Counted from the first letter of the stretch, positions 48,590 through 62,264 are shown. The stretch is DNA of 64,000 bases from Liolophura sinensis (GCF_032854445.1 NC_088299.1:11217608-11281607), one strand, 5' to 3'. Notes: generated by a model not told the origin, from the sequence alone. Made by a program: numbers and translations.

Positions 48590-48900
48590 AACGGGATAGG
48601 GATGGGAATGCACAGAATGCAGTAATTGACAAGGATAAAGGTAGGAATGTATATAATGCAAAAATTTCCGTAGATGATAGGAATGCATAAAATGCGATAA
48701 TTGACAAGCATGAGGATAAGTATGCACATAATGGAGAAATAATTACGAAAGGTATAGGAATGCCTATATTGCAAAGAGAATTGCAGATAGGGATACGAAT
48801 GTACATAAAGCAATAAACGACCATGGTAGGATTGGTATGCAGATAATGCGAGAATTGACAGCGATAGGTAAAGGAATGAAGATAATGCAAACATTTATGA
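48590..48900 (-). repeat. About 38-bp degenerate tandem repeat
   Basis: GGAATGCATAAAATGCGATA-like words recur near 48609, 48647, 48681, 48720, 48759, 48797, 48834 and 48874. Similar sequence resumes at 49195-49330 after the SINE. The 161-codon minus frame over it has biased Leu/Ile/Tyr/Ser composition and is attributed to the repeat. Confidence 0.75.
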
Positions 48901-48950
48901 AAATGTTAGAGGCATTAATGTAGCAAATGCTTTAATAGACTGCAGTAGAG

Positions 48951-49187
48951 ATATGATTTATTTATTTATTTGATTGGTGTTTTATGCCGTACTCAAGAAT
49001 ATTTCACTTAAAAGACGGCGATTAGCATTATGGTGGGAGAGCCCGGGGGAAGGCCACGACCATCCGCAGGTTGCTGTCAGGCCTTCCCAGCATGAGCTGG
49101 ACTTGAACTCACAGCGGCCGCATTGGTGAGAGGCTCCTGGGTCATTACCCTGTGCTAGCGCGCTAACCAACTGAGTCACTGAGGCCC
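48951..49187 (-). mobile_element. SINE inserted in a 38-bp repeat array
   Basis: Antisense copy from ATATGATTTATTTATTT to GAGGCCC. The 8-bp duplication CAGTAGAG flanks it (48943-48950, 49188-49195). The repeat-like sequence of the array resumes on the right side. Confidence 0.88.
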
Positions 49188-50857
49188 CAGTAGAGGAGTG
49201 AATGCATATAATGCGATAAGGGACAGAGGAAAAGGGATAAAGCTCAATCAGGGCGTAAAGGATATGAGAGGGATAAAAAGTGATAATAGCGATAAAACAA
49301 AATAACGGAGATAGGTGTGCAAAATACAAGAAGTGATATAGAAGAAAGCCCATGTTCTTAAGGTGAACAGAGAAGGTTCTCAACGCGTAGCTACATATAC
49401 AGCCTATAGGGCACGAAGTAGTTTAGCTTTGAGAGCTTATAAAGGATTCTGATCAGATTACGCACTGATGTTTCTCCAAATAATGAAAATCCTCCAGGAA
49501 TAGTTTTTTTTTTCATTTCGTTCGGAAACTGATAGACCTAGATAATGGTGACAATATCTCAGCATAGTGTTTTTTTCAGCTCTTGCATTATTAATTAGCA
49601 TTAGTTTAGATTATAATGGAATGTTTTAATCGGATTTGCACAAAAAGCCCAAGGCGTGGGAATTAGCCGGTAGTACCATGCGCTGAGACAGGTGCTAAAC
49701 TGCTTATCCCTTTAGAAAAACTTAGTTTTTGTGCTAAGTTCTGATTTTAGCACCGATCATTGTCTTGGTAAACTGACAAATGAGCGCCCACTTCTGCCAA
49801 AGTGATGTTTTCCAATCCTGCCCGCCGAGATTTGTTTCTGTCGTATCAGTAGCTCCGACATTTCCAACCATAGTAAGCATATGCTGTATTGCTAAAACTT
49901 CGCAAAGGTTGAGTATAACTCAAAGGGCTAAATATAGACAGCGCGTAAACACAACAATAGGTGTTCACAGGCTTTAATCTGATATATCATCGTAAGCAAA
50001 TCCGTCTGCCAGATTCGTTCTACCTAATTTTAGCCGAGGTTAAACGCAAATACCACACGTTGTCTCTGAGAGTTTTGCATATGTTAAAGAATAATAATAA
50101 TTAGAATGTTTGATGCTTGCACTGTTTTGTTAACTTTTGCACATCCTATAGTCCACAGGTTTGCTTGACGTTAATGGCACATATCCTAAATTATAGTTAA
50201 AGGCATTCTGCAAATGTCGGCCCTTAACAATAGCCTAACTGTAAGTATAGAATTAGTTAGCCATGAAAGTGTTCCGTAATCTCAAGATACATTTTCAAAA
50301 TAACCCAAAACTACGAGTTTGCAGAATATTTTGAAGATATAATTCTATAAATAGAACATTAAGCGTCTAACATGTAATTGAGAGTTATCAGTTTTAAGGT
50401 ATTCTGAGAAGACAGCTGACATTCTTGACATGACGTCCAATGAAAATTTCAATATAAATATAGGTATCTCTTTCGCCAATGAGAACATTGCTTGATACCA
50501 AGCTGTACCTTATTTTGTTCACTTAATTTTAGTCAAACGCAAACGTGCTGTGTTGGTGGTAAATCGTTAGCCGTAACAAATGCAACATATGAGTTTACAT
50601 TTGTCAGAAGCAAACTGTCTAAAAACCCTTTCATATTCTAGGGATCTGTTATTAATTAGTGAACCGCGGGAAGCCAAAACCATGCGATTAAAGAGAAGAG
50701 GAAAAATAAGTCTACAGGCAGAATGAAATTAGGTGAAAGGGGAAATAGTTCTCTACATTGTCTTGCTTATTCTCTAGTGACATTTACTTTCGCTTAGATC
50801 TGATATAATTATTTTATCTGAAGGTTGAGTGCACGTTGTTTTATGGTTTATGGGAGG

Positions 50858-51045
50858 TTCATGTTGTTGGATCGGAGGTTCTCGTTGTTGAATCGTAGGT
50901 TCTCGTTGTTGGATCGGAGGTTCTCGTTGTTGGATCGGAGGTTCTCGTTGTTGAATCGTAGGTTCTCGTTGTTGGATCGGAGGTTCTCGTTGTTGGATCG
51001 GAGGTTCTCGTTGTTGAATCGTAGGTTCTCGTTGATGGGCATAGC
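50858..51045 (+). repeat. 21-bp minisatellite with open heptad frame
   Basis: About nine units of GGTTCTCGTTGTTGGATCGGA-type (20-base core GTTCTCGTTGTTGGATCGGA). Units alternate GGATCGGA and GAATCGTA in a 63-bp pattern. The plus frame reads RRFSLLD/RRFSLLN heptads inside a 112-codon ORF (50825-51163). The reverse frame reads NENLRSN repeats. The repeat explains the open frame, so coding is not assumed. Confidence 0.92.
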
Positions 51046-51390
51046 AGACAGAGGGAGAGAGAAAAAACCCAATAAACTATACAACTTAGGGTTGAATAAC
51101 TTTAGGCTGGAGAGGTTCCCCAGTAGACAAAGTAATAAAAGAGGGTCAGTGGGTGGGTCATAATCAGTGGGAGAGTCATAATCAGTGTTGGCAGTCAGCT
51201 GGGCGATAGAAGAGGAAAAAACAACTATAAATCTGGTGTAGGAAATGGGTTTTTTCTCAAGCAGACGTTGCGACCTTTACCAAAACTCTGCAACTCACTG
51301 GCTGCTGGATAAGTACTGTTCTTACCCTAATGTCGTCATGGACGTTTCGATATTACAACACTGAAGACATTTAACTGTCAAATATGTGTG

Positions 51391-51398
51391 TATAAAAC
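51391..51398 (+). promoter_or_regulatory. TATA-like box conserved between duplicate blocks
   Basis: TATAAAAC followed by AAGCAATAT occurs here and at 56448-56455 in the partner block. It could be a core promoter of a lost or short transcript. The ORF downstream at 51481 is not kept in frame in the partner. Confidence 0.25.
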
Positions 51399-53559
51399 AA
51401 GCAATATCGGAAGAGGCAGACAGTGTTTTCACTTGATCCGTCAGTGTGATTGGCCAGTTTGAAACCCGAATACTAGGGTATTGCTCCATGCATCTTCCGC
51501 TGTACAGTTACGCCCAGAAAGCTCTCAGTCTCGTCTGGTACTTAAATCTCACGAGATCCCTAGTGGTGATCAAGCCGTCACTTTACAGCCCTCTGTGCGG
51601 CGGTTAATCTCGCGTTTTGATTATCATGGGCAAGATGTCAAATTACATAGATACCTGAAGAACGACGAGGAGCGTCTCGTGGGGTACACATACTTTAACT
51701 TCCTATCCGCTAAATAACTGTAGTCTTTCGACTGCTTGGACACGTCAGTCTGCATATCTCTGAAGGATAGATATATGTATCTATGTGTCTGGCGTTATTT
51801 GAAGGCTAAACTAGAATATCTTTGCTTCGCTACGTCATCTCATTGATATTCAGAGCTTTCTCATTTTATTGATATTTTCGTTATGCGAACAAAGTTCTTG
51901 TCATCATCGACCCGCTTCGAGTAAGTAAACTGTTCTCTGTTCGGCAAAGAATTAAGTATGCTGTGACTCACAGCATTGAGCATGATGAGAGTGATATCAA
52001 AACAGCGTGGCTGTTGGGAAATGGTCCCACATATGCGTTGAAATACGATTCTGCCAACCTGCAACAGTTATTATTTTGTTCTAACTGTTCATGAAAAGGC
52101 TTAAATAGTAACAAGTTACACACCTTTTCCTTACCATGGATAAAGTAGGTTTAGTAAAATAATAACAATGACGTTAATTGCAATGCATAAGACGTAACTG
52201 GTCTACAATATTTAGTTAGTACTACACAAACAAAATGATCTGTTTTTGCAAAATTTTGGCTTTCAAAATTTTTGTACCGGAAAGGCTTTGACATCGTCTT
52301 CTGCTAAAGAGACATTCCATTAAAGGCAGCATAAGATCATTTTTATTTATTATTTCACTTTTTTTGCTTAAGACGACATTTCCCAATAATGCAGTTTTTT
52401 ATCTATTTTCTGCGGAAACTGATGACTGAACTCTTAAAATACAAAGAAAACAACCAGTAAATTGAGTGATTTTCTTTCTGTAATAATGGAAACAGATGGG
52501 CACCGGTCGTGTTGAGAGTTGTAAAATTAAAACCATTTCACCGATGGAAGTTCCCCTGAGAGTTAACAAACCCAACATCATCATGGGCGTGGGTACACAT
52601 CGGAAGTTAAACAAGGTAATACCATACACACGACATATTGCCACGCATTAAGAGTTCAGAAGAGTAAGAGTCAAACATTGCGATACTTTATTACCAAGCT
52701 TTTTTTATTTGGTCAATCATTATAAACCAGAAGTCCATAGAGTCTCTATTTGACTTGAACAAATTTGTCCAAATTTAATTCAAATTTCAATCAAGTTCCT
52801 TAATCTGGCTAGTGTGACGTGAAACCGTGAAATAAAGGCCGCTCTTGAGACCTTGTACCACCCTATCATTTGTTTCTTTGTTTTGTTGGTTACTTGAGAT
52901 GAAACGTCTTTGTCAAAAACTATTCAGGTTATCTCACAATGGTGTCTTCTTACAGCAGACCAGTCCTAATGCAACATATTAACCATATTTCCTAACTGTA
53001 ACGCCATGGCGAAAACACCACACATGACGGTCAAACTCACAGGCCTATGTATACTGACAAAATGTCCACCAGTTCTTTGTGCCAGTCTCTTATGTCCAGC
53101 ACTAAAGGTCTATCACTTATGGCATGGACACTGTACATTTGTAACCGTCCTGAGGTCCCTCACGTAGCAATTTTATCATGCTAAACACATTTATACTTTA
53201 CTAAATTCTGTTGAATTACGTTGTTTACCTACTGGCAGTATGGAAGCACCGGAACTACATCCTTTTTCTTCTTCTTTGCTAAGGGCCTCTGGACTATTCA
53301 TTTAATCCATTAATCGGTTAGTTAACCTATTAGCTTTGAAGAAAGTGCCAGAAACATACCTGGAAACAGGATATATCGATATTGCACTCTTACCGTTAGA
53401 TATTCGAATCTTAGTCACTTTTGCATGAATAACATTGATTTTAAAAGTTGTCCACAAAACATCTCCCGCTCGACGATCCTCAATACATCATTATTATTTA
53501 AGGCATATCGTGTATATACATGCAATGTTGGTGTTCCTATTGGTCAACAAAATATTTTG

Positions 53560-53870
53560 CAGCATGTATGTCACCACAGCCTAGACGAACAAATCAAAAT
53601 AATTTCCATTAAAGACTACATTAATGTCGACCTGGATATCTGCGCCCTGCTCAGGTTTTTTTATTCTGTCTGCCGATGTTTTCTGTATAACTTTTTGGGT
53701 TTTTTTGTGGTTATGAGCTGATGTAATGGGCCCTTGAGAGTCTCTCACACCTGGTTAACTGAGCTTGAGCCGGAGTAGAAGGATCAGTTTATCCCGGGTT
53801 GATAGAATGACATATGTATCCGAAACCTCTTCGGGATGTAAAAAAGTTTCCAGCCTGGTAAACTTTGATT
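53560..53870 (-). pseudogene. Broken copy of the 62-kb candidate exon
   Basis: Shares the acceptor context (TTTTTTACATCCCGAAGAG), ACATATGTCATTC and the downstream GGCTGTGGTGACATA with the 62 kb copy. Indels shift the frame into an early stop (CTCAAGCTCAGTTAA), so it appears non-functional. Confidence 0.45.
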
Positions 53871-54111
53871 CACGACAGGAAGAGCTGAGTGTTTGGAGTT
53901 TCATGTAACCTTCGCACGTTCAATGTAACCAATGCACGTTCAATGTAAATTTGCACCACCATGAATATCTGTACATGTATATGGCGTCTTTTTTTAAAGT
54001 TTCTTCCAGCATTTTACAATATTTTATGAGAAGTGAACAAAGATGGAAATAATGGAAAAAAAACATAACAAAAAAAACGCAATGTTCCGCACATGAACAT
54101 GTATGTGACTG

Positions 54112-54236
54112 TAGGACTCCACGGCCACTCATCAAAGCAATCGTTGTGAGTTCAAGTCCAATTCGCGAATCTCTCCCACCATAAAACGCTATTCTGCAGT
54201 GCGGCGTAAAACTCAAATCAAGTAAATAATAAGTAA
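54112..54236 (+). mobile_element. SINE with internal deletion
   Basis: Sense copy keeping a piece of the head, the B box (GTGAGTTCAAGTCC) and the 3' end (GTGCGGCGTAAAACTC). About half the body is deleted. It lies at the right end of duplication block A. Confidence 0.75.
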
Positions 54237-55754
54237 ACGTAAGTTTTTCAGAAACAAAATCTCGATTACATGTACGTTTGACCACATACCTGCCTGAAGC
54301 GAACAGAGCAGGGAGAGCAGTGCCACCTCCCCCTCCCCCTCCCTCGAACTTGTTGGATTGTACTCGGGGAGCAAAGCCAAAACAAAGATTCACAGATTTA
54401 TAGACAAAGTCACCCTGTTATAAAGATGAACCTTACGCCGAAGCCCCCACTAATAACATCTTATGAGGGATGGGGAACGAGGATTTTCACAAAGAGGCAC
54501 ATTTATATTGTGTTTTAGGTAGTCGTCGAGGGGCGAATGGCGACTGATCGATGATAAGCTATTTCCAAATATCACTTTTTCATTTGCAAATATTTGCATG
54601 CTGATTAGTATTTTGGCTGGGATCTCATTACGTAACAGGCGGTAACCAGCGTTAATGAGCCCATTTAGAGCAACGTCTCCCGAGCTGCCCTACACTAAAT
54701 AACCGGCCATAAACCATCATACAGATTACACTACGTCTTCAGCTCTAACAGCTGACCGGAATAACATCAACAGATAGCATAAAATTCTTTTAAAGAATCG
54801 TCAAGAGTGTTTGGACATGAACTTCTCAATCTGCAATTACCAAGGGAAAGAAGTCAGCGATGCAGGCAAATGAACTGTGTAATTCACCTTTGAGGGCTAA
54901 TACAAGATTCCAGTGAGGCAAAAATTGGCAATCCTCTGTTCTGCATCTCGACCTGTCTTCATCCTGAACACACAAATTGATTTTTGACATCGGTACTGGG
55001 GCCAGGCCTACTCCGCAGTCGCACACTGCTGCTAGCGTAATTTCCTTGAGAACATATAGTGATAAATGTTAGATGAAGGGTTGCAATAGAGTTGCAATAG
55101 CTTAGTAGGACAGGCCCTAGAACAAGAACTCGTGGAACGAACTGTCTCAAAATTACATTCCTCGTTCTTAACCATTTGGGTTTTAAAATCTAAGCCTTGG
55201 AGTATTTTCTTCTCAAAATTTTGCAGCAGAGAAGTACTTTTTGCTGGAGAACACTCCTGAGAAGACCATAGATAGGCCTGTACAAGTGCGACATATTAAG
55301 CGAAAATGGACAATCCATGGAAAGGATTAGCTAAACAAGATAGGGACAAATATTAGTTCAAGCGGAGGCAGAGAAAAACCTTCTGGAATAGTACAGTCAA
55401 CTATGGGCATCTATTAACTGTATTTTAAAACACAAATAGTAGTGAACAGAATTCTTCTTCAATGTGTAAAAACTTTTGTTTTAAATCTTGCATCAATAAT
55501 AAAGATAATTTTAAACCTGTTGGTAATAACCAGGTAATTCCGTTCACATTCAACTTTAATGCAGTAGTTTAATCGGATTTAAATAAAACCGCCTAAGGCT
55601 ACGAGAAACGGCCGCTGGTATCATGTGCTGAGGAAAGTACAAGATGGATACGTCAGACTGGTTACCTCGTTGTTAAACCATCGATGTTAGCACTGCTTGG
55701 TTGAACATAAATGATCCTGTTGACAAAATGACAAATGATTGCGCATCTCCTCCA

Positions 55755-55880
55755 AATGTATCTCATTTTGGCTTTCTTTATAACTGTAAATATGTCAAAC
55801 TTGGCGAATTAATTCAGCACGATGAATATACCGACCTAAGGCCCAGGTTTCTGAAATTTTCCGAAGCAGGTCAAAATCTC
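55755..55880 (+). repeat. Dispersed repeat, sense copy
   Basis: Similar to the reverse complement of 57838-58030: blocks TCTCATTT, GCTTT..., AACTGT, and a GARTTAATTCAGCACGATGA-like block against GATCTAATGCAACACAATGA. Family unknown. Confidence 0.5.
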
Positions 55881-57837
55881 TGAGTTTGTGAGAAGTAACT
55901 TCACATTATTGCCTGGATCCGAGGGTTATACGTTCAAGCTAAAGTGAAGGTTTGAATGAATGGACACTCTGTAGTACATGCAAGTTCACGTTCATCATTT
56001 TGCCAGGACTAAGACAACTGTTGAATCGATCGTTTACGTTCTTGAATTGGCGTTTCACGCACTTGGATCAAAGAAATATCGTTTTCAGATATCGTTTTCA
56101 ACTTTTGTAATAAGGTAAGACCATGGGACAGCAGGTGTTGTAAATAGTAAATGACGCAATTTACCAAACCAGTTAGAGAAAATATCGTAACTTATTTCAA
56201 GGCACTCTGCATATTAATAAAGTAGATATTTCTCTCACAATGTATGACTAATACGTTACCGGCTTAGCCACAAGTCCCATAACAAGAGGGACGAATCACA
56301 GGTTACATAGCTTACGGCCAAAGTACTTCCAAAACCTTCCCAAATAGGCTAATTTCAAACGGCCAGTCAGTTCTCATCTTGACCGTGTTCAGTGAACCGA
56401 TCAGACCTGTGCTATGGGACGACAAACTAGGGCATAAAATATTTGGGTATAAAACGAAGCAATATGGGACAGACATTGTTCCTACTTGATCCAACTGGAT
56501 AAATGGCCGGTTTGAAAACCTAATATTCGGGTATTACTCTGTGTAGCTTCCGCTCCAAACCCTACAGTTATGTCCAGAATACTGTTATAGTCTCGTCTGG
56601 TACTTAAATCTCGCCAAATCTCTAGTGGTTATCCCTCCGTTTTGATCTTCATGGATCTCCGAGAAAAGTTCCATGAATACATATGGTAAAAGAGTTTTAA
56701 TATTGCAGATCTAATGTAAATGGCGTTATCGTTTTTAGAGACTTGAGTAATACTATATTGTTTACAAATACAACCTTATTGCCTTAAGAACAGGCTCGTA
56801 AACAAATATTGTCTTTGGGTATTCAGAACGATTTTGAAGATAACAAGACTACATCTCACAAAAAGCATCCATGTCGAAACTGTTTTGCAATTATTTCATC
56901 GAACCTTTAATAATGAAAATTAACAGTACATCTAGCTTAGGAGACAAACGAAATTTAGGCGCTCGACTCTTTTTCCATTTTTATCTGTCATGAGAGCTTG
57001 AATTTAGGTTTATTACAGCTTGGAAGCAGTCACACATTGAGTGATGTGTTAGGGAAGTCTAACATAAAAATGCTGAATTTCAAATTGCTAACAAAACATC
57101 ACAAATATGTATCATTTTCCAGTTGAAAGTTTTAAAATCGGTTCCATGTATAATAATGCAATGAATTATACATTTCCGATTAAAGCACTTTGATTGCCGT
57201 AAGCTATTTTGCAAAAGATACAGCCAATCGATGACGAATATGCCAAAGGCAATTTAGAGGAGAGAATTTGCTTTGGCATTTTATTAAAATCAATAACACC
57301 ATGTTCCAAAATCATGCACTGTAGCAAAAGGGCGTTAACGTTTCTAGAATAGACGATGAAAACCTTACTGTTAATCATTTAAAATCAAATCCTTCTGATT
57401 AACGATAAACATATTGCCTCCAGTGGTGTTAAACAATCAGATATTTTACCAACGTTGCGTTTGCGTAAATTAACAATGTTACATAGCCGAAGGCCTAATA
57501 TAATTCCGATGGAACAATCTAGTCACATTAGGTCTTTTATTCAACCTTAATGGATTGATTTAATCGGATATTCATTAGAACGCTGCCTTACGGCGGCAGA
57601 AAATAGCTATTAGTTTCGTGCGTATGGCGAGTGTGGAGTACAGAGTAAGGTGTCCCTGTAAAGTGCTACTTCATTACAATCTACACCTATTCATTTCAGG
57701 GATAAAACCATTACTCATATCAGCTGCTGTGGTCACATATTTAGGTTAAGAGCGATTTGCACTTGGGTAGAGCATACACCAGCCGAACATAAAACATATC
57801 GAAAGTAGATGGCTGATGAGAGTCTACAGCTCTTCAC

Positions 57838-58030
57838 AGGACAAATGAAGCATTTGTTTGCAAAGAAACAAGGCTGGTTGGTTCCGGAATCTCTGGCACT
57901 CTACTTCCCGATTGTGTCCAATTCCCCTTAACCTCGGGGTTAGGGGCTGTAAATTCATTGTGTTGCATTAGATCGCCACATTGGCTATATGAACAGTTGC
58001 AATCAAAGCGCAAATGAGATACATATTTTA
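57838..58030 (-). repeat. Dispersed repeat, antisense copy
   Basis: Reverse-complement partner of 55755-55880, including CCCCTAACCCCGAGGTTAAG. The open frame over it (93 codons) is not taken as a gene. Confidence 0.5.
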
Positions 58031-58314
58031 TTATCCACAACTTATATTTTAGCATGTTACACGGTTTGATTGCTGATTTGACTGAGTCGTCTAGAACCTT
58101 GCGTCCTTCCAACATTATTGAGAACTGTTGACGGCTTCTCTTTGCATGATTCCGTCCTATTTTCCTACTTTATGTACCGGTACTTTCTTAGTGTTTTGGT
58201 TATTTGTGTCATACGTCATTTGGGGAACTGGCCTTGAGATTATTGACCTGAAACATCTTTATTGGTTGGCTAGTATCCACGCATAGATTCAGTATAATGT
58301 GACACAGTATATAT

Positions 58315-58571
58315 TTATTTATTTATCTGATTGGTGTTTTACGCCGAACTCAAGAATATTTCACTTATACGACGGCGGCCAGCATTATGGTGGGAGGAAA
58401 CCGGGTAGCGCAAACCCATGACTATCCGCAGGTTGCTGGCAGACCTTCCCACATACGGCCAGCATGAAGTCAGCATGAGCTGGACTAGAACTTACAGCGA
58501 CCGCATTGGTGAGAGACTCCTGGGTCATTACGCTGCGCTAGCGCGCTAACCAACTGAGCCACGGAGGCCCC
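58315..58571 (-). mobile_element. SINE, full length, best preserved copy
   Basis: Antisense copy ending CCACGGAGGCCCC, with intact A- and B-box-like parts. A perfect 14-bp target-site duplication GACACAGTATATAT is at 58301-58314 and 58572-58585. Confidence 0.93.
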
Positions 58572-61500
58572 GACACAGTATATATCCACACACCTAATAA
58601 CTTTTCATCGTCATATGACAGAAATATTGTAAAGCACGACGATAGAACCCAAGCTTACATACACTACGTCATTCACGAGATGACGACGGACAAAGGTTTT
58701 CGTGGGGGTCTTTGAATGGGGATTAATTAATTTTTTTTTTTTTTTTTACATTTTTGGTAAAACCAGTAACTGAAAGAAAGAAATTAAACACAATTAGGTT
58801 AAATTTATAACCTAATCAGGGTGAAAGCATCATACTTGTGTTTTAAGTTGTAATGACATGTAAATGCGCTGCAGTACAGGACTTCAAACTGATCTTGTTT
58901 TCTCGCCTTTCGACAATGACAGGAATGATTTGTTGGATACTGCAATTTTTTCTGTCGTATAGTGTATATTGTATGTTAGTAATCATATCACTTTCGGTTA
59001 ACGCACTTGATCTGAGTGCACGATATCATTTCGTATTCCCTCAAGCATTTTGGAGTATCAATTTAAATACCCGCACACTGCTGAAGAATACGGCACACCG
59101 CTGAAGCAGAGCAAAAAAAACAGTTTTTCACAGCCTCCATAATAATCACACGAATGTTGAAGAAGAACTTTAAATATCTTTCGTTAATTTCAGAAACTAC
59201 GCCGCTAAAAGTTTTATTTAACTCAACATATCTTAATCTCGTATGTTACTCCATTAGCTCTACACAGGCGAACTAATAACTCCCTGTGGAGAGTAGAAAT
59301 CTTCTCTGCTTTATTGCGTGCCATTGGCTTTCAAAATGTGTGAGCCTTTTAAACAATGTCTTACGCTAATCGACTTGGATGACTAGTTGATAATTTTTCT
59401 TTCATTTCTTCTTTCAAAGGACTTCAGGGAATCCTCCAATTTCTACAACGCAATCGTCTTTATTAATTTTCTGCACGAGAAGAGAGCTCAAGTGTTCAAT
59501 TGCACCAGAAACATCCGGTAATTTAGGTGATTAACCTTCTCAGTATGACCTACAGCATATGGATTCAAATCAGAGCAGCGACGACTGTATGACAGTTATC
59601 GTAGTAACGGGCGAAATCCGGTCTCTTGTCAGTTCTTCTCTGAGGGCTTTATTCTAACTGTTGATGTAAATGCTTAAGAGATGATATATGACACGTTTGG
59701 TTTTTATTTTTTTAACATGGGTTTAAGATGTGTCCTAAAACAGAAAATTAGACAAAAGCTTCTCAGCCTTTTTCTTTTGGCGTAAAATGTCTTTTAGCTA
59801 GTCTTTCTAAGGCCCCAGCATAGCCAGCAATTTTCACGTCAGCGGTGATAGTTTTCAAAATAAGTCTTTGGGTGGGAGAGTAAACATGGTGGTGATGAGG
59901 GGGAGGGGGGGGGGGGAGGCGAGCGTTTAGCTGACACCATGTTCCCAGTATGTTTTCGACTATTGACGGAAAATATGCAACACAGTGGTGTTATCACAAG
60001 ATATTCCATAACTGTCTCAAAAGTAAGACAAAAATCTATTTTTCTTTGGTATACGTTACAACCATAATCGTGGATTATGTAATAATGCAAATGGGACCAA
60101 GTTTCGGTGAAGAAATGTCCACAGGCAATCCACTCAGTCGTGTATAACAATGCGGCGAATTTCGTTTAGTAATTACTTTCTCCTAAACTTGGCACTTGTG
60201 TCAGTTTGTTTAAAAAACCTTTGCTTCATTTTCATTCTTAAGTAAATGTGAGGTTTTCCCCCAAAATACCAAATATCAGCTCCAAAACTGTCAAAGCGTT
60301 TAACACGTGCAACATGGCAGGAATCCGTGAAACAAAAATATTCGTTAACGTTCACATCTGACTAATCAAACTTTGGAGTTTGCTGTTTTCGCGTAGATAA
60401 GAATGAAACGACTTGACACATGCGATTGTTTCCTGCGAAACACTATTGTGGTGTAAAGTTTTGATTCAACAATATGAATGCACGATTTGAAATCGAGGCA
60501 TTTGAATACAGGCTAACATTTTGTTAGGTTATATATCTCCAACGAAGGAAATAACCTGCGCTTTTCACAACAACGTAATTTGATATCATTTACATATCAA
60601 TCGAAACGGTTTGGGCGGTTGTCGTATAGAAAAATAACAGCCATTTCATCGTTAGAGATCCCATTGGGAGTTAGGAGCCAGACAAGACCAACGTCATTGT
60701 GTACACACGAAGGTAAACAAGGCAATATACAATAGACACAGAAGTTAAGCAATTTCAAATCGTGCATTCATATTTTTGAATCAAGCGGTAGTACCGGCAT
60801 AATACTCCGAGAATGTGGACCAGGTGCTTTAATATTCGGCATTCTCCATTTAGGCTGGACAACAAAATGTGTATTGTTACATCATATGCATCAATATGGT
60901 TGGCTTTTCATACTGTACACCTTCACTGAATTGGTTTGAATTTAACGTCATTCGTGAAAATTTGATTTGAATTCAAGGAATTTCTTTAGTTTTCTGATAT
61001 GACGTTGATTAAAAGCCCTTCTTTGTACATTGCCCTCGCTCAACCCCATCATTTGTTTGGTTGTTTACTTAGCAAGTGGTATCTTGGTCAACCTTTCACA
61101 CCTATTGCCCTCTTACAGCAACACTATATATAAAGCCAGCATATTTATAGTGCTGAATCACTGGAACACCATGATGAAGACACCAAACATGAGACCCAAC
61201 TCAGAAACAATATACTGACAGCGGTGCCACCAGCGCTTGGCCTATTAATTTATGTCCAGCACCAAACAGAGGAAGAATAAAGTTTTCTGATATTAAAGCT
61301 TACTTTATGTGACTTTCTTACAGTGGGACCATATGTCAACTGTCACAGTGTTGTCACTGATTTGGTTTTACACGGTATGCTGTAGTAATATATGTTTTGT
61401 CCAGAATGGGGACAACCCAGGGCCTGCTGCTTTGACATTCTGCGACCGTACTGGGGGCTTGGTTTACCACACTTGTCATGCAGGAGACTACATCGATTTC

Positions 61501-62033
61501 ATCCTCTTTGTTATGATCTTCAGGACAGTTTACTCAATCTATCAATCATTTAGTGAACTTGTTTGTTTGGAGCTTTATGAACACTTATAGAAACATCCGT
61601 GTTGAAACTTGACATTTACCTTCATAAAAAATTCCACATTTACACTTTTATATCCTGTTACGATATACGTTTACACTACTGTCTGTGACGTCATCAGTCC
61701 GTGATGTCCGCTCTTGCTGTACTGATGTCATACTTTAATACAGGATTACCATGCAGTTGTAAGTCTAGTGTTGGTCTTCTGATTATTTGTATCTATATAC
61801 AACGACCAATCATAACATGTCCAAATGTGAGTCGGTGTTGTATATGTAATAATATGTAATAAACATGGATTTTAAAGTTAATGGAAAAACTACAACAGAA
61901 CCGTGAACACTAGAAGATGTATATGACATGAACATCTCTAGACGCCTTGTATGAAATATATATCACATAATGTCCATGTTTCCCTTGGTCTTAACATTAT
62001 ATCTGCAGTACAGATATGTCACCACAGCCCAGA

Positions 62034-62264
62034 CGTGCAAAAATCAAACCAGTCGGCCGGGAGATCTGGGTCCCTCTCATGTCTTCTTATGTCTGTCGGT
62101 GTCTTCTCTTTAATGGCGTCAAGTTCTTTTCGGTTTTCTGTTGACGTAATGGGCCCTTGAAAATCTTTCACACCTGGGAAATTGGGTTTCGGCCGAGGTA
62201 GAGGGATCAGATTATACCAGGCTGATGGAATGACATATGTCTCCGCAGGCTCTTCGGAATGTAA
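62034..62264 (-). CDS. Candidate terminal exon of an unknown gene
   Basis: Reads from an acceptor-like TTTTTTACATTCCGAAG into AETYVIPSAWYNLIPLPRPK, then PNFPGVKDFQGPITSTENRK, ELDAIKEKTPTDIRRHERDP and DLPADWFDFC, with a TGA shortly after at 62019-62021. The composition is protein-like (charged, Pro-rich, no low complexity). A diverged copy exists at 53560-53870, where the splice-site context is kept but the frame is broken. No domain was recognised. Upstream exons would lie beyond 62.3 kb or outside the window. Confidence 0.4.

Larger units (their letters stand above)
48200..54110. repeat. Diverged duplication block A
   Basis: Collinear with block B (54526-62470). Matching anchors: 48309 with 54877 (TTCACCTTTGAG), 49626 with 55566 (TTTAATCGGATTT), 51390 with 56448 (TATAAAAC then AAGCAATAT), 51528 with 56594 (GTCTCGTCTGGTACTTAAAT), 52540 with 60640 (CCATTTCA), 53090 with 61250 (TTATGTCCAGCAC), 53720 with 62145 (TAATGGGCCCTTGA). 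Identity is patchy, so the duplication is old. Confidence 0.75.

Noticed and set aside
48409-48894. 161-codon minus-strand ORF rich in Leu, Ile, Ser and Tyr, resembling a membrane protein
   Set aside because: The frame lies over a degenerate 38-bp repeat array and its repeated words follow the DNA repeat; no family similarity.
51481-51717. 78-codon ORF downstream of a TATA-like box
   Set aside because: The frame is not kept in the duplicate block at 56.5 kb and no protein family was recognised.
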